Below, piece by piece: positions 54,753 through 63,142 of a stretch of 64,000 nt of DNA. The notes beneath the pieces were generated by a model. It saw only the letters and a list, made by a program, of their open reading frames with translations, was not told the DNA's origin and did no database searches. The stretch lies in the NCBI GenBank assembly GCA_905233695.1, contig CAJODN010000005.1, forward strand, positions 36,849 through 100,848, given 5' to 3'. Made by a program: the position numbers and the translations under genes. Positions within the stretch are counted from its first letter, which is position 1. Every line of letters begins with the position of its first letter. Origin of the DNA: an uncultured Lachnospiraceae bacterium (GTDB taxonomy: Bacteria; Bacillota; Clostridia; Lachnospirales; Lachnospiraceae).

Positions 54753-55068
54753 TCTATTATCAACAAACCAAGACAAACAAATCGCTAATAAGCGATATGG
54801 TTGAGCGGTAGGATATAAAAGTATTATAGAGAGGCTAGAGGCCGGCGATGAAGAAAAGATATCGTTAATAATACTTTTAGATTAAAAGGTTGACCGGGAG
54901 TTAATCTGAAATGCTGAGGTAAATTGAATATTGAATGTAGTGTAGTTAGTAAGACGATTTTCAATTAGAGAAGGTTAAGTAAATCGTGAGAGTGAGTATT
55001 TCAGATTGGCAGGTCGGCCGGCAATCAGACCTATCGGATAACCGATTCCGAAGGGAAGAGGTTATATA

Positions 55069-55119
55069 ATGAGATTTCTACGAAAGGAGGTACGGACCAC
55101 CAGCTTAAGTAATCGGTAG
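55069..55119 (+). other. Possible 16-codon ORF inside the structured RNA
   Basis: ATG 55069 to TAG 55117, with AAGAGG 7 nt upstream. Sixteen codons rich in Arg, Leu and Thr. The site could be chance, since the RNA is purine-rich; a small leader peptide is the alternative. Confidence 0.2.
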
Positions 55120-55366
55120 AACGGAACCGAACTCAACCGGTATATGTTGAGATCTTATTCGACGAAGATGCGGAACCAACTTTTAGATAGAAGCTATTTA
55201 AGCTGTGCTGTAGAGCGAGAGAGTAAAGTTAAAAGGCAGAAGCAGAGGGAATTGAGTAAGAGAAAAGATTTGATTTAATATAGATTTATAGAATAATCGA
55301 ACTTAATAAAAAATTTAATAGAAAGGTGGTACAGTCCATTGGACATTGCAGAAAACTTTGATTAAG

Positions 55367-55420
55367 AAGGGATATCACATTCGGTGACGAGAAAGTCGAT
55401 GAGATATCCCTTCATTTTTG
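55367..55420 (+). terminator. Intrinsic terminator of the structured RNA
   Basis: AAGGGATATC (55367-55376) pairs perfectly with GATATCCCTT (55403-55412), with further pairing in the loop, and is followed by CATTTTTG. It could also end map transcripts on the other strand only weakly, since no U-tract is on that side. Confidence 0.88.
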
Positions 55421-55450
55421 TGTTATTTTGTTATGCATCATATTCGCTTA

Positions 55451-56320
55451 CTACCAAGAGATCATCTCATAGCCATCTTCTGTCACCAGAACCTGGTACT
55501 CCCATTGGGCAGATGGCATACCGTCAAGCGTTGATACTTCCCAGCCGTTAACCGGATCCGTCTTAATCGAGTGCTTTCCCATATTGATCATCGGCTCTAT
55601 GGTAAACATCATTCCGGGCGCCATTATCATTCCTTCGCCCATGTTGGTTACGTAGCTAACCCAAGGCTCCTCGTGGAAGCCAAGCCCAACGCCGTGACCA
55701 CCTATTTCCCTGACGACGGTATAACCGTTCTTATGAGCATGCTCCTTTATTACTGCACCAACATTTCCGATAGGCTCCCAAGGCTTAACTTGCTTAAGCC
55801 CCAAGTCACAGCATTCCTTCGTCACTTCAACGAGACGCTTCTTCTCTTCCGACACATCTCCTATCATGAACATTCTTGAAGAATCGGCATAGTAGCCGTC
55901 GAGTATGGTTGTACAATCAACATTAATAATATCACCCGACTTAAGCACAACATCCTCAGACGGGATTCCGTGGCAAACCTGGTCGTTAACCGAAGTACAT
56001 ACACTCTTGGGAAAACCGTCGTAATTAAGAGGCGCACATATACCACCCATCTCCTTTGTCTTAGCGCTTACAATGTCGTCTATCTCTTGAGTTGTCATTC
56101 CTTCCCGAATATTCTCGGCTACGGCATCGAGACACGCCATATTAATCTTGGCACTCTCCTTGATACTCTCAATCTCCACTCCAATCTTAATCATATCATG
56201 GTCCGGAACGTCGTACCCTTGTCTAAATAGTGTTACAAGCTTACTGTCGAATGCCTCATGGCACTGCTTATATTTCTTGCCGCTTAAGCACCAGCAAGGC
56301 GAATTTCTTCCAATCTTCAT
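55451..56320 (-). CDS. map: Type I methionine aminopeptidase with N-terminal SEC-C motif
   Basis: 289 residues. The first ~35 carry a SEC-C-like zinc motif (NSPCWCLSGKKYKQCH), as in the longer Clostridial MetAP form; the pita-bread catalytic domain follows with DQVCHGIP, INVDCTTILDGYYADSSRMF (metal-binding Asp pair), GGHGVGLGFHEEP (His) and FTIEPMI (Glu). It removes the initiator Met from nascent proteins, and the zinc motif probably docks it to ribosomes. AAGGAG lies 13 nt upstream, somewhat far. Confidence 0.94.
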   Translation of the reverse strand: MKIGRNSPCWCLSGKKYKQCHEAFDSKLVTLFRQGYDVPDHDMIKIGVEIESIKESAKINMACLDAVAENIREGMTTQEIDDIVSAKTKEMGGICAPLNYDGFPKSVCTSVNDQVCHGIPSEDVVLKSGDIINVDCTTILDGYYADSSRMFMIGDVSEEKKRLVEVTKECCDLGLKQVKPWEPIGNVGAVIKEHAHKNGYTVVREIGGHGVGLGFHEEPWVSYVTNMGEGMIMAPGMMFTIEPMINMGKHSIKTDPVNGWEVSTLDGMPSAQWEYQVLVTEDGYEMISW

Positions 56321-56353
56321 TTTCTAACATTTTCTCCTTTTAAGCTCGGCTAA

Positions 56354-57106
56354 TTACTTCTTCCGATTCTCCATCTCTTCTTTTTTCTCGTCAGTAAGAC
56401 CGTTAATAAAGTTGACCTTATCGTGATGGATTGTGATCTCGCCGAATACAAGTTTATCGTAATTATCGTCAATCTTTACTTTATAGTCGGAATCAAGCAT
56501 TTGCTTATATAGATAACCGTCGTAATTGTACTCGAAACTGTTTACGCCCTTTTCCTCAGCAAGCGTATTCTGATATTTCTCACCAATTGCGATACGTTTA
56601 ATCTGCTCGTTAATCTCTTCCTTTGACACCGGCAGATTCTTCTTCTGTTCATCGAACAAGTCTTCCCAGAAATCACTCTGTGTCATCGCCACCTGATTCT
56701 CTTCTTCCGAGGTTAGGGTTATGTTGTCTTTCTTGGCAAGGTCATACATTATCCTATCGTGAACAGCCATATCCATCGCCGTCTCTCTTGCTGTTACGGA
56801 TACGAACTTACCATTGACATAGCTATTCCACCAGTCCTTAGAGGACTCGGGATTATAGACTCTCGCTTCCTTCTCCCCTTGCATTTCCTCGTAAAGCACA
56901 TAAAAAGAGAGATCTCTGTATAAAAGAGACTCTCCGTTAATTGTAGCCGCAACATCATCAAGATGCTCCGAGAAAGCGACAGCCTCCCTATTCTTAAATG
57001 CACGAACGCACACAATCACAACAGCAATAACAATTACGATTATTACAAGAATAGTTATTAACTTTCGCTTCTTCGAAGGCGTCTTTTTTGCTACTTTTTT
57101 ATCCAT
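56354..57106 (-). CDS. Membrane-anchored SurA_N-like protein
   Basis: 250 residues: a very basic start, one membrane helix (about 17-38), and an extracellular helical domain beginning VAATINGESLLYRDLSFYVLY, the usual opening of SurA/PrsA N-terminal chaperone domains. There is no parvulin isomerase domain after it. It may be a foldase-like chaperone for exported proteins, or a cell-wall factor. It starts 8 nt after the PcsB-like gene, so both are probably in one transcript. Confidence 0.65.
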   Translation of the reverse strand: MDKKVAKKTPSKKRKLITILVIIVIVIAVVIVCVRAFKNREAVAFSEHLDDVAATINGESLLYRDLSFYVLYEEMQGEKEARVYNPESSKDWWNSYVNGKFVSVTARETAMDMAVHDRIMYDLAKKDNITLTSEEENQVAMTQSDFWEDLFDEQKKNLPVSKEEINEQIKRIAIGEKYQNTLAEEKGVNSFEYNYDGYLYKQMLDSDYKVKIDDNYDKLVFGEITIHHDKVNFINGLTDEKKEEMENRKK

Positions 57107-57114
57107 TATTTAAT

Positions 57115-58227
57115 CTAGATTAATCTTCTGATACCGAGGATTGGCTTACAGCTTACACTTCTGTTATTGGTAATACCCGCTCTTGTACTCTGAGCCTCCA
57201 CAATTCCGCCGTTACCGTCATATATACCTACGTGACCGCTGTATACAACAACGTCACCTGCCTGGATATTATCAAAGCTTACAGCCTGACCTACTCCAAG
57301 GAATCCATCGGATGTAAGTCTTCCGTAATCAACTCCGAAATGCTGATATACTCTGTACACAAATCCCGAGCAATCGCAACCCTCTGTAAGGGATGTGCCA
57401 CCCCATTTATAAGGATTACCGATGAATTGGCTTGCATAGGATACAACAGAGCTTCCGGAACCACCCGTTACAGGTGCGGGGTTCTTGCTTCCACCTGAAG
57501 AGCTTGAGCCCGATACATTGGCAATGTTAGCCTTCTGCGTTGTTGTTGACTGTGCAGCTCTTGCCTGTGCAGCCTGTCTTGCCGCAAGCTCTTTTGCCTT
57601 GGCCAGCTGAGCATCGAAGTCGGCAACCTGTGTTCTCTTGGTTGCAATCATTGAATTAAGCGATTGCTTCTGAGCCGCTAACTTATTCTGCTGAGCCTGA
57701 AGAGAAACCTTCTCCTGCTCTAATCCGGCCTTAAGTGACTCTATCTGCTTAATCATTACCTGATATTCTTCAAGTTGATCTCTGTCATATTCGTAAACCG
57801 TATTGGCATATTCCACTCTGTTGATGAAGTCAGACAAGCTTCCCGACTCTAAGAAAATTGTGATTATGTCATCATCACCTTTTTCGTACATATACTTCAT
57901 ACGAACCTTCATCTCTTCGTACTTGGCATCGGCAGCCTTCTGTGCTTCCTTAATATCTGCCTCAGCATCTGCAATGTCTGCGTTTGTCTGGGAAATGTCT
58001 GATTCTAATTCGTTAATACTTGAAAGAACTCCCACAAGCTCTTGATCAAGCGAACTAATCTCGCTCTGAAGCTGCTGCTTCTCTTGAGTAAGCTGAGATA
58101 CGCTCTTAGCTGCAAATACTGAGTTAGATGTTACTACAAGCGCTGTTATTGTAACGCCCACACCCAGTACTCTCAGAATTCTCTTTTTGTTCTTGGTAAT
58201 ACACTTGATTCGATTGGAAATATTCAT
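57115..58227 (-). CDS. PcsB/CwlO-like coiled-coil NlpC/P60 peptidoglycan hydrolase
   Basis: 370 residues: signal peptide (1-~39, cut after VFAA), a long coiled coil (about 40-215), an Ala/Gln/Ser linker, and an NlpC/P60 endopeptidase domain (about 255-370). Catalytic Cys lies in EGCDCSGFVYR and His in GDVVVYSGHVGIYDG. It cuts peptide cross-links during division or elongation. In streptococci and Bacillus such proteins are controlled by FtsEX through the coiled coil, and ftsEX is in this window. The promoter is overlapped by a palindrome. AAGGAAGG site upstream. Confidence 0.92.
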   Translation of the reverse strand: MNISNRIKCITKNKKRILRVLGVGVTITALVVTSNSVFAAKSVSQLTQEKQQLQSEISSLDQELVGVLSSINELESDISQTNADIADAEADIKEAQKAADAKYEEMKVRMKYMYEKGDDDIITIFLESGSLSDFINRVEYANTVYEYDRDQLEEYQVMIKQIESLKAGLEQEKVSLQAQQNKLAAQKQSLNSMIATKRTQVADFDAQLAKAKELAARQAAQARAAQSTTTQKANIANVSGSSSSGGSKNPAPVTGGSGSSVVSYASQFIGNPYKWGGTSLTEGCDCSGFVYRVYQHFGVDYGRLTSDGFLGVGQAVSFDNIQAGDVVVYSGHVGIYDGNGGIVEAQSTRAGITNNRSVSCKPILGIRRLI

Positions 58228-58279
58228 CTGATCCTTCCTTTCTTTTCTTTGTAAGTATTATCCTAATTATCCTATTAGT

Positions 58280-58325
58280 ATTATACCGGCATTTTTCTGA
58301 AATGTTAAGCCCTAACTTAACATTT
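58280..58325 (-). promoter_or_regulatory. Promoter and palindromic operator of the PcsB-like gene
   Basis: Minus strand TTAACA (58308-58303), 17 nt, TATAAT (58285-58280). A perfect 10-bp inverted repeat AAATGTTAAG - 6 nt - CTTAACATTT (58300-58325) covers the -35. It also follows the HD gene stop, so a hairpin end for that mRNA is possible, but no U-tract follows. Confidence 0.65.
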
Positions 58326-58330
58326 CTGTA

Positions 58331-58798
58331 TTATCTACCCGAAAGCGTCTCCTGAAGTGCAACACACTTATCGGCAAAGCAAAGAATCGCCGCTTCTCTG
58401 CTTCTCGGAACCTTGGTAATTGTAAGAGGCCACATATGTGTCTCTATGGTATCATGCATCTTATCCGATATGTCGAATACTTCCTTAGCATTGTCCGCCG
58501 CAACCTTAGAATGAGTAAAGCCGTGATTAGAAAAGAAATCCTTCGGCGTCGGCGCAGGTAAGTCGTGCCAATCATACAAGAAAAAATCGTGTAAAAGTGC
58601 TGCCGGCACAAGCAAATTGTCGTCTGCGTTAAGATGCAATTTATTATTGATAAGGTAACTTAGCTTGGCAACACGCCTGCAATGGTCGTATGTCGTAGTG
58701 TCGCCATGCTGTATAAAATCCTTCATATGTTGAACCATCGGATGACTGTCGTACCTATCAATTAATGCCTTAAACCTCTCCTCATCTCTTGGGTTCAT
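58331..58798 (-). CDS. HD-domain metal-dependent phosphohydrolase
   Basis: 155 residues, one HD domain. Metal ligands are visible in YDHCRRVAKLSY (first His), LLHDFFLYDW (HD pair) and a later conserved Asp in CFADKCVALQE. The substrate is unknown; the family includes nucleotide and cyclic nucleotide hydrolases. Start with GGGGGAG 5 nt upstream. Small single gene between the EAL protein and the PcsB-like hydrolase. Confidence 0.82.
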   Translation of the reverse strand: MNPRDEERFKALIDRYDSHPMVQHMKDFIQHGDTTTYDHCRRVAKLSYLINNKLHLNADDNLLVPAALLHDFFLYDWHDLPAPTPKDFFSNHGFTHSKVAADNAKEVFDISDKMHDTIETHMWPLTITKVPRSREAAILCFADKCVALQETLSGR

Positions 58799-58917
58799 AT
58801 ACTCCCCCGGTAGTACCCGAAGTTAATTCGGGCATTATTTGTTAAATCTTAATTATACTATTTTATCACTAAATTGTGATATCTCTGTGTCCTATGCGTC
58901 ATTTTCAAAAATAGGTG

Positions 58918-60822
58918 TTATGCGTTGTTATCTCTTATAAATTCAACGAATTCCTCCTGCGGAACGGGCTTAGAAAAGTAATAGCCCTGAATATAATCAC
59001 AGCCTATCTTCTTAAGATAATCATATTGTTCCTTAGTCTCAACACCTTCGGCAACGACCATGGAATCCATTGAATGAATCACATTCTGCAGTTTGGCGAA
59101 TACATTCTGTAGTCTCTCTTCGCTTGTGGAATACTGCGTCATCTCCTTATCAAACTTAACGATTCTAAAGTCGGATGTAACCATTCTCTCAATATTGGCA
59201 TAGCCCGTACCGAAGTCGTCAAGGGCAAGAGAATAGCCGCGTTCACCAAGTGCCTCAAGGTTCTTCGTAAATACAGCCGGCGAATAATTAGATGCCGTCT
59301 CAGTAACTTCGAGACATAAGTACTTCGGATCTATTTTATATTTCTTAACGATTGATTCAACATTTTCAATAAAATCCTTCTGAAGACATTGGATTACCGA
59401 CAAGTTAAGCTCTATGTAGTGAAGTCCAAGCTTCTCCATATCATTGTCGGCAACAAACTTACATACTGTCTCCAGCACGAAATCACCGATTGCAACAATG
59501 GTACCGTTATTCTCGGCAATTGGTATAAATTCAGCCGGAGAAATAGGCCCAAGCTCAGGGTCTGTAAGTCTTACCAGCGCCTCCGCCGTAACGAACGTAT
59601 CCTTATCCAAATCCCTGATGGGCTGATAATAAACCTCGAAATTATTATTCTTAAGGCCTCTCTCAATAGCATTTTCCACAAGATTAACACGTATATGCTC
59701 ACTGATGTTGAGTTCCTTAATATCAATTACACCGCCAACACTTCTCTCCATATTGTTGAAATATCTGACAAGCGCCACAACGTTCTCAAAGCCTTCTGTA
59801 TCGCCGGGATACTCAATATTAGTCATCAGTATATCGCAGGAAATATCTAAGCCTTCTATCTCCCAACTGTCACTAAGCTCATCATAAAGCCTGTTCGTCA
59901 GCTCATCAGTCTTCTCAGTCTCGGTATTAAGAATAGCTATTGTTGATTCGCTGATTCTAAAGCAACTGCCGAGGTCAAACTGATTGCCCACATGGGACGC
60001 AATGTTGAGGGCTAAGGCTTTCGTATTATTGTGTCCGAACGTGTCAGACAGGGCATCGTAATTGGCAATTCGTATAAGAATTATGGAAAAGGGATACTCA
60101 TTTCTAACCATCTTCAATCCCGTCTCAATAAGATAATCTTTATCGACGAGATTCGTATCATCCTCTATATGGGCTCGACCGTGCTCCTCGAAGAAATACA
60201 TAATAAACGCTGACATAGACAGCATGAAACTACGTATTGCCGCATTGGGCCAGAATATCTGAACTATAATCGTGATTAAATTAATTGCCGTAACAAGAAT
60301 AATCATTTTCTTGAATGATTTGTCAAGCAGCTCTCTCTTACGATACGTATAGATAAGCGTCCATATGAAATAACCCGCAGGAACAATATTAACAAGAGGA
60401 TAAAGAGGTCCTCTCACAAATCCTTCCTCGAGATTATAATAGAATATCGTATTAAACTTGGGCATCAAAAGAATTAAAATAACACATATGGCAAGCGGAG
60501 TATAGATAAGCGCATTCTTTACCTTGGTGCGCACCTCTGTCATCTCTACCTGAGACATTACGAACATCAGGAAATAGAACGTTACAAATGTATGTGCCAT
60601 AAAGAAAAGCATATTAAAAACAAGGACGACCGATTCGTCAAACCTGTATGTAACCGCGTCCGCCCTGCAAATATCAAAAACAGGTACCAAAAATGCAGCC
60701 ACGGTCAGATGACATAATATCTTGAATGAAGAATTCATGATATGTTTTGTCGAAATAACCATAACAATCAGCACTAAAAATGCTATTATGCTGGCCACAT
60801 CAAAATAGAAATTAAACGTCAT
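58918..60822 (-). CDS. EAL c-di-GMP phosphodiesterase with degenerate GGDEF
   Basis: 634 residues. Seven or so membrane helices (1-~215) form a sensor-like region. A GGDEF-like domain (about 225-365) has RISEST where RxGGDEF belongs, so it should not make c-di-GMP. The EAL domain (about 375-634) keeps AEALVRL, EVTETA, LDDFGTGYANIERM, KFDKEM and VAEGVETKEQ, so hydrolysis is expected. With the HD-GYP protein at 2.7 kb it adds to c-di-GMP breakdown. GGGGGAG supports the start. No operon partner is obvious. Confidence 0.92.
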   Translation of the reverse strand: MTFNFYFDVASIIAFLVLIVMVISTKHIMNSSFKILCHLTVAAFLVPVFDICRADAVTYRFDESVVLVFNMLFFMAHTFVTFYFLMFVMSQVEMTEVRTKVKNALIYTPLAICVILILLMPKFNTIFYYNLEEGFVRGPLYPLVNIVPAGYFIWTLIYTYRKRELLDKSFKKMIILVTAINLITIIVQIFWPNAAIRSFMLSMSAFIMYFFEEHGRAHIEDDTNLVDKDYLIETGLKMVRNEYPFSIILIRIANYDALSDTFGHNNTKALALNIASHVGNQFDLGSCFRISESTIAILNTETEKTDELTNRLYDELSDSWEIEGLDISCDILMTNIEYPGDTEGFENVVALVRYFNNMERSVGGVIDIKELNISEHIRVNLVENAIERGLKNNNFEVYYQPIRDLDKDTFVTAEALVRLTDPELGPISPAEFIPIAENNGTIVAIGDFVLETVCKFVADNDMEKLGLHYIELNLSVIQCLQKDFIENVESIVKKYKIDPKYLCLEVTETASNYSPAVFTKNLEALGERGYSLALDDFGTGYANIERMVTSDFRIVKFDKEMTQYSTSEERLQNVFAKLQNVIHSMDSMVVAEGVETKEQYDYLKKIGCDYIQGYYFSKPVPQEEFVEFIRDNNA

Positions 60823-60969
60823 ATTACTCCCCCAAAAAACCTTTGAGAATTACACACAGAGTTATTATATCAGAAAACGAAGAAAAACACACTCTTTTTT
60901 ATTAAGATTTCAAGGTTATTCATGCGACTTCTGTTCTCGTGGGTTATCGGTGGTATTTTGGGGACGATT

Positions 60970-61473
60970 TTAGACTAATTCGCTGATATCGTATCCCAGG
61001 AATTCAAGGAGATTCCGGCAGGCGTAATCCACGTCCTCGTAGGTCGTAACGAAGTCTCCGGTATACCAAGGATCCGCTATGCTGCGTCCCGTTTTCTTCG
61101 GGATATCTAGCATAAGCTTAATCTTGTCATCAGTATCTCGTCCCGTGATTCTTGTAACATTTCTTATGTTGGCGATATCGGCGCAGAGAATGTAATCGAA
61201 CTTGTTGTAGTCAGCTCTCGTAATCTGACGAGCTCTCTTGCCTGAGAAATCAGTATAAGCCGTCCTTCCGATTCCGTGCCTCCTTAGCTCTTTCTTCGCC
61301 GGCGGGTAAATGGGATTACCCTCCGCACCCCAGATTTCCTCCGTGCTGGTGGCTGCTGATTCAATTATAAAGTCATCCTTAACGCCAAGCTTCTCCACCA
61401 TATCTTTAAGAACGAATTCGGAGATAGGTGATCGGCAGATGTTGCCATGGCAGATGAAAAGGATCCTAGTCAT
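60970..61473 (-). CDS. Low-molecular-weight protein tyrosine phosphatase
   Basis: 167 residues. The P-loop is CHGNICRS (Cys8, Arg14) and the general acid lies in ADPWYTGDF, as in Wzb/YwqE-unrelated LMW-PTPs. It removes phosphate from tyrosine kinases that control polysaccharide export, or from arginine-phosphorylated proteins in the YwlE branch; the sequence does not decide between them. No tyrosine kinase is in the window. GAGGGAAA supports the start. Last chromosomal gene before the mobile element. Confidence 0.92.
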   Translation of the reverse strand: MTRILFICHGNICRSPISEFVLKDMVEKLGVKDDFIIESAATSTEEIWGAEGNPIYPPAKKELRRHGIGRTAYTDFSGKRARQITRADYNKFDYILCADIANIRNVTRITGRDTDDKIKLMLDIPKKTGRSIADPWYTGDFVTTYEDVDYACRNLLEFLGYDISELV

Positions 61474-61490
61474 TCATTTCCCTCTCTTGT

Positions 61491-61663
61491 TTTATCTCGG
61501 TTTATCCCGGATTTATCTCGGATATTAGCCATTTTTCAAGGTTTTCGGAATTTTGGTTAAATGACCGTTTTTCGGCATTTCTCGGCTTATCTCAGCCTAT
61601 TTCGTCCTTCAAATGGTCTAAAGATTGGTCTAAATTGGCCTAATTTTTTCATTTTAGACCATT
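61491..61663. repeat. Arm-type repeats at the end of the integrative element
   Basis: Three copies of TTTATCYCGG start at 61491, 61501 and 61512. A second group, AATGGTCTAAA (61612), ATTGGTCTAAA (61624) and TTGGCCTAA (61635), is followed by an exact inverted copy TTTAGACCATT (61653-61663). Periods of 10-12 bp suit integrase or Xis arm binding, like the DR repeats of Tn916. The att core itself cannot be located without the other end. No gene lies in 61474-61733. Confidence 0.55.
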
Positions 61664-61733
61664 CAAATATTATTCCGACATTTGCCGTTTTCCTATGGCA
61701 TAATTTTTTCTAAACCCTTATTTTCTGCGGTTT

Positions 61734-63011
61734 TCAGCCATTCGTACCATATTTTATTACCGAATGCTCATTATCTTTTATGCCCAACTTCTTATACTCT
61801 TCATTTGCCTCGGCCTGTTTCTTAGCCATCTTCTCCATCTCGTCCTTGGCATCATCGAACTTCAGATGAGTATACGTATTCAACGTAACACTTATATCAG
61901 AGTGACCCATAAGGTATTGCAGCACCTTGGGATTCATTCCCGACTTAGCCATATTCGAACAATATGTATGACGGCACACATGCGGTGTAATTCTCGGAAG
62001 CTGTACACGATAAATGCTATTATACTTATCAACCGCATGCTGAAAGTACTTCTCCCAATGCAGCGCAACCATCGGCTTCCCATCCTTGTCAAACCAAAGA
62101 AATCCGGAATAACCATCAATCATCGGCTCCACCTTTAACTTTGGTCTTCTTGCAAGGATTCTCTCAAAGCACTCATACACATCATCCTGCATCGGAATAA
62201 CTCTCTTCCCGGCATTGGTTTTAGTTGTATTAATATACACTAATGCCCCTGTCTTCTGTAATTGATGGTCAATGTTAATCGTCCTGTTCTCCATATCGAC
62301 ATCTGATATGGTTAAGCCTGTGAACTCCGAAATACGCATCCCCGTATTAAAAAGAATGTAAAAGCCATCGTAATATCTACAGAAATGTGAGTCATTCTTA
62401 ACAAATTCAAGAAATGTCCTTTCTTGCTTTCTCGAAATAGCTTCCCTTGTTACAGCATCATTTACCAAAACAGTAGCTATCAGGAAATCAAATGGATTCT
62501 TCCGAAGTATGTCATCATCGACAGCCATCTGAAACGCTGGGCGAAGCACTCCTCTAATAGTATGAATAGAAGAATAGCTTTTCTTATCCACCTGCTGTAA
62601 TTTAATCAACCATTCTTTGGCATCGGAGAGTCTTACTCTATCGATTCTCTTAGCGCCAAATGGATCTCTTTCCAATAATCTGAGTACTGTTCCATATCCG
62701 GCTCTCGTCGTATGCTTAACTCCGGTTTTTGTTGCAACATATTTCTTCGACAGTTGAAGAACAGTCAGACCACCACCATCAGGAAGAATATCATCTTCAA
62801 GATCTCTATTAATTATTTTTTCTTGTTCTCGCAGAGGCAAGTTGTCTCTTTTCCCGTACGGAAGACTATCAGTCGCCACCAATCTCCAACTGTAAACCGA
62901 TTTACGTTTACCGTTAGCGTCAGTATATCTAAACCTATAGCGTCCGTCCGCTTCTTGGCTCTCCCCTGTGCGCAAAATACGATTCTTATTATCTCGTCTT
63001 TTCTCGCTCAT
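61734..63011 (-). CDS. int: Tn916-type tyrosine integrase
   Basis: 425 residues. An N-terminal AP2-like arm-binding domain (GRYRFRYTDANGKRKSVYSWRL split over 23-43), a SAM-like core-binding domain (about 80-170) and a catalytic domain with Arg226, His344, Arg347, His370 and Tyr380 (THVCRHTY-type box, then LMGHSDISVTLNTYTH). All catalytic residues are intact, so it should be active. It catalyses excision and integration of a conjugative or mobilisable element. AAAGGAG supports the start. xis lies 130 nt upstream. Confidence 0.95.
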   Translation of the reverse strand: MSEKRRDNKNRILRTGESQEADGRYRFRYTDANGKRKSVYSWRLVATDSLPYGKRDNLPLREQEKIINRDLEDDILPDGGGLTVLQLSKKYVATKTGVKHTTRAGYGTVLRLLERDPFGAKRIDRVRLSDAKEWLIKLQQVDKKSYSSIHTIRGVLRPAFQMAVDDDILRKNPFDFLIATVLVNDAVTREAISRKQERTFLEFVKNDSHFCRYYDGFYILFNTGMRISEFTGLTISDVDMENRTINIDHQLQKTGALVYINTTKTNAGKRVIPMQDDVYECFERILARRPKLKVEPMIDGYSGFLWFDKDGKPMVALHWEKYFQHAVDKYNSIYRVQLPRITPHVCRHTYCSNMAKSGMNPKVLQYLMGHSDISVTLNTYTHLKFDDAKDEMEKMAKKQAEANEEYKKLGIKDNEHSVIKYGTNG

Positions 63012-63142
63012 TCTACGTTATCTCCTTTCTTAATCGGAGAGCCGTATTCTATATGCTTTTATAGATACATAGTCCTATATAACTATGTACAAATAGCATA
63101 ACACAGAAACAACTCTTTCTCCATAAGAACCTTGTTAAATGA

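Larger units (their letters stand above)
54759..55420 (+). ncRNA. Large structured non-coding RNA, about 660 nt, unassigned
   Basis: A complete transcription unit, promoter to terminator, without a plausible protein gene. Helices read directly: ATCGCT/AGCGAT (54781/54791), AAAAGTATTAT/ATAATACTTTT (54817/54868, 11 bp), AGATTAA/TTAATCT (54879/54901), AATCTGAAAT/ATTTCAGATT (54903/54998, 10 bp), AATTGAA/TTCAATT (54922/54960), ACGATTT/AAATCGT (54954/54981), ATCGG/CCGAT (55033/55042), AGCTTAA/TTAAGCT (55102/55198) enclosing CTCAAC/GTTGAG and ATCTT/AAGAT, and GTCC/GGAC (55334/55341). Some share bases, so alternative folds or pseudoknots are possible. Size, ornate folding and a likely gut/rumen host recall ROOL, GOLLD or OLE RNAs, but I cannot confirm membership. 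The map gene downstream is on the other strand, so this is not a simple 5' leader. Confidence 0.8.

Noticed and set aside
55321..55412. T-box riboswitch (AAAGGTGGTAC resembles the T-box word)
   Set aside because: No specifier-loop layout or antiterminator pairing is visible, and no synthetase or amino-acid gene follows on the plus strand; map is on the other strand.
54759..55420. RNase P RNA, tmRNA, 6S RNA or group II intron
   Set aside because: The conserved RNase P GAGGAAAGTCC word, a tmRNA tRNA-like end and an intron domain V are not seen; 6S is far shorter.
54759..55420. raiA-motif RNA, as raiA often neighbours secA
   Set aside because: No raiA gene is present and the unit is about three times longer than that motif; not excluded formally.
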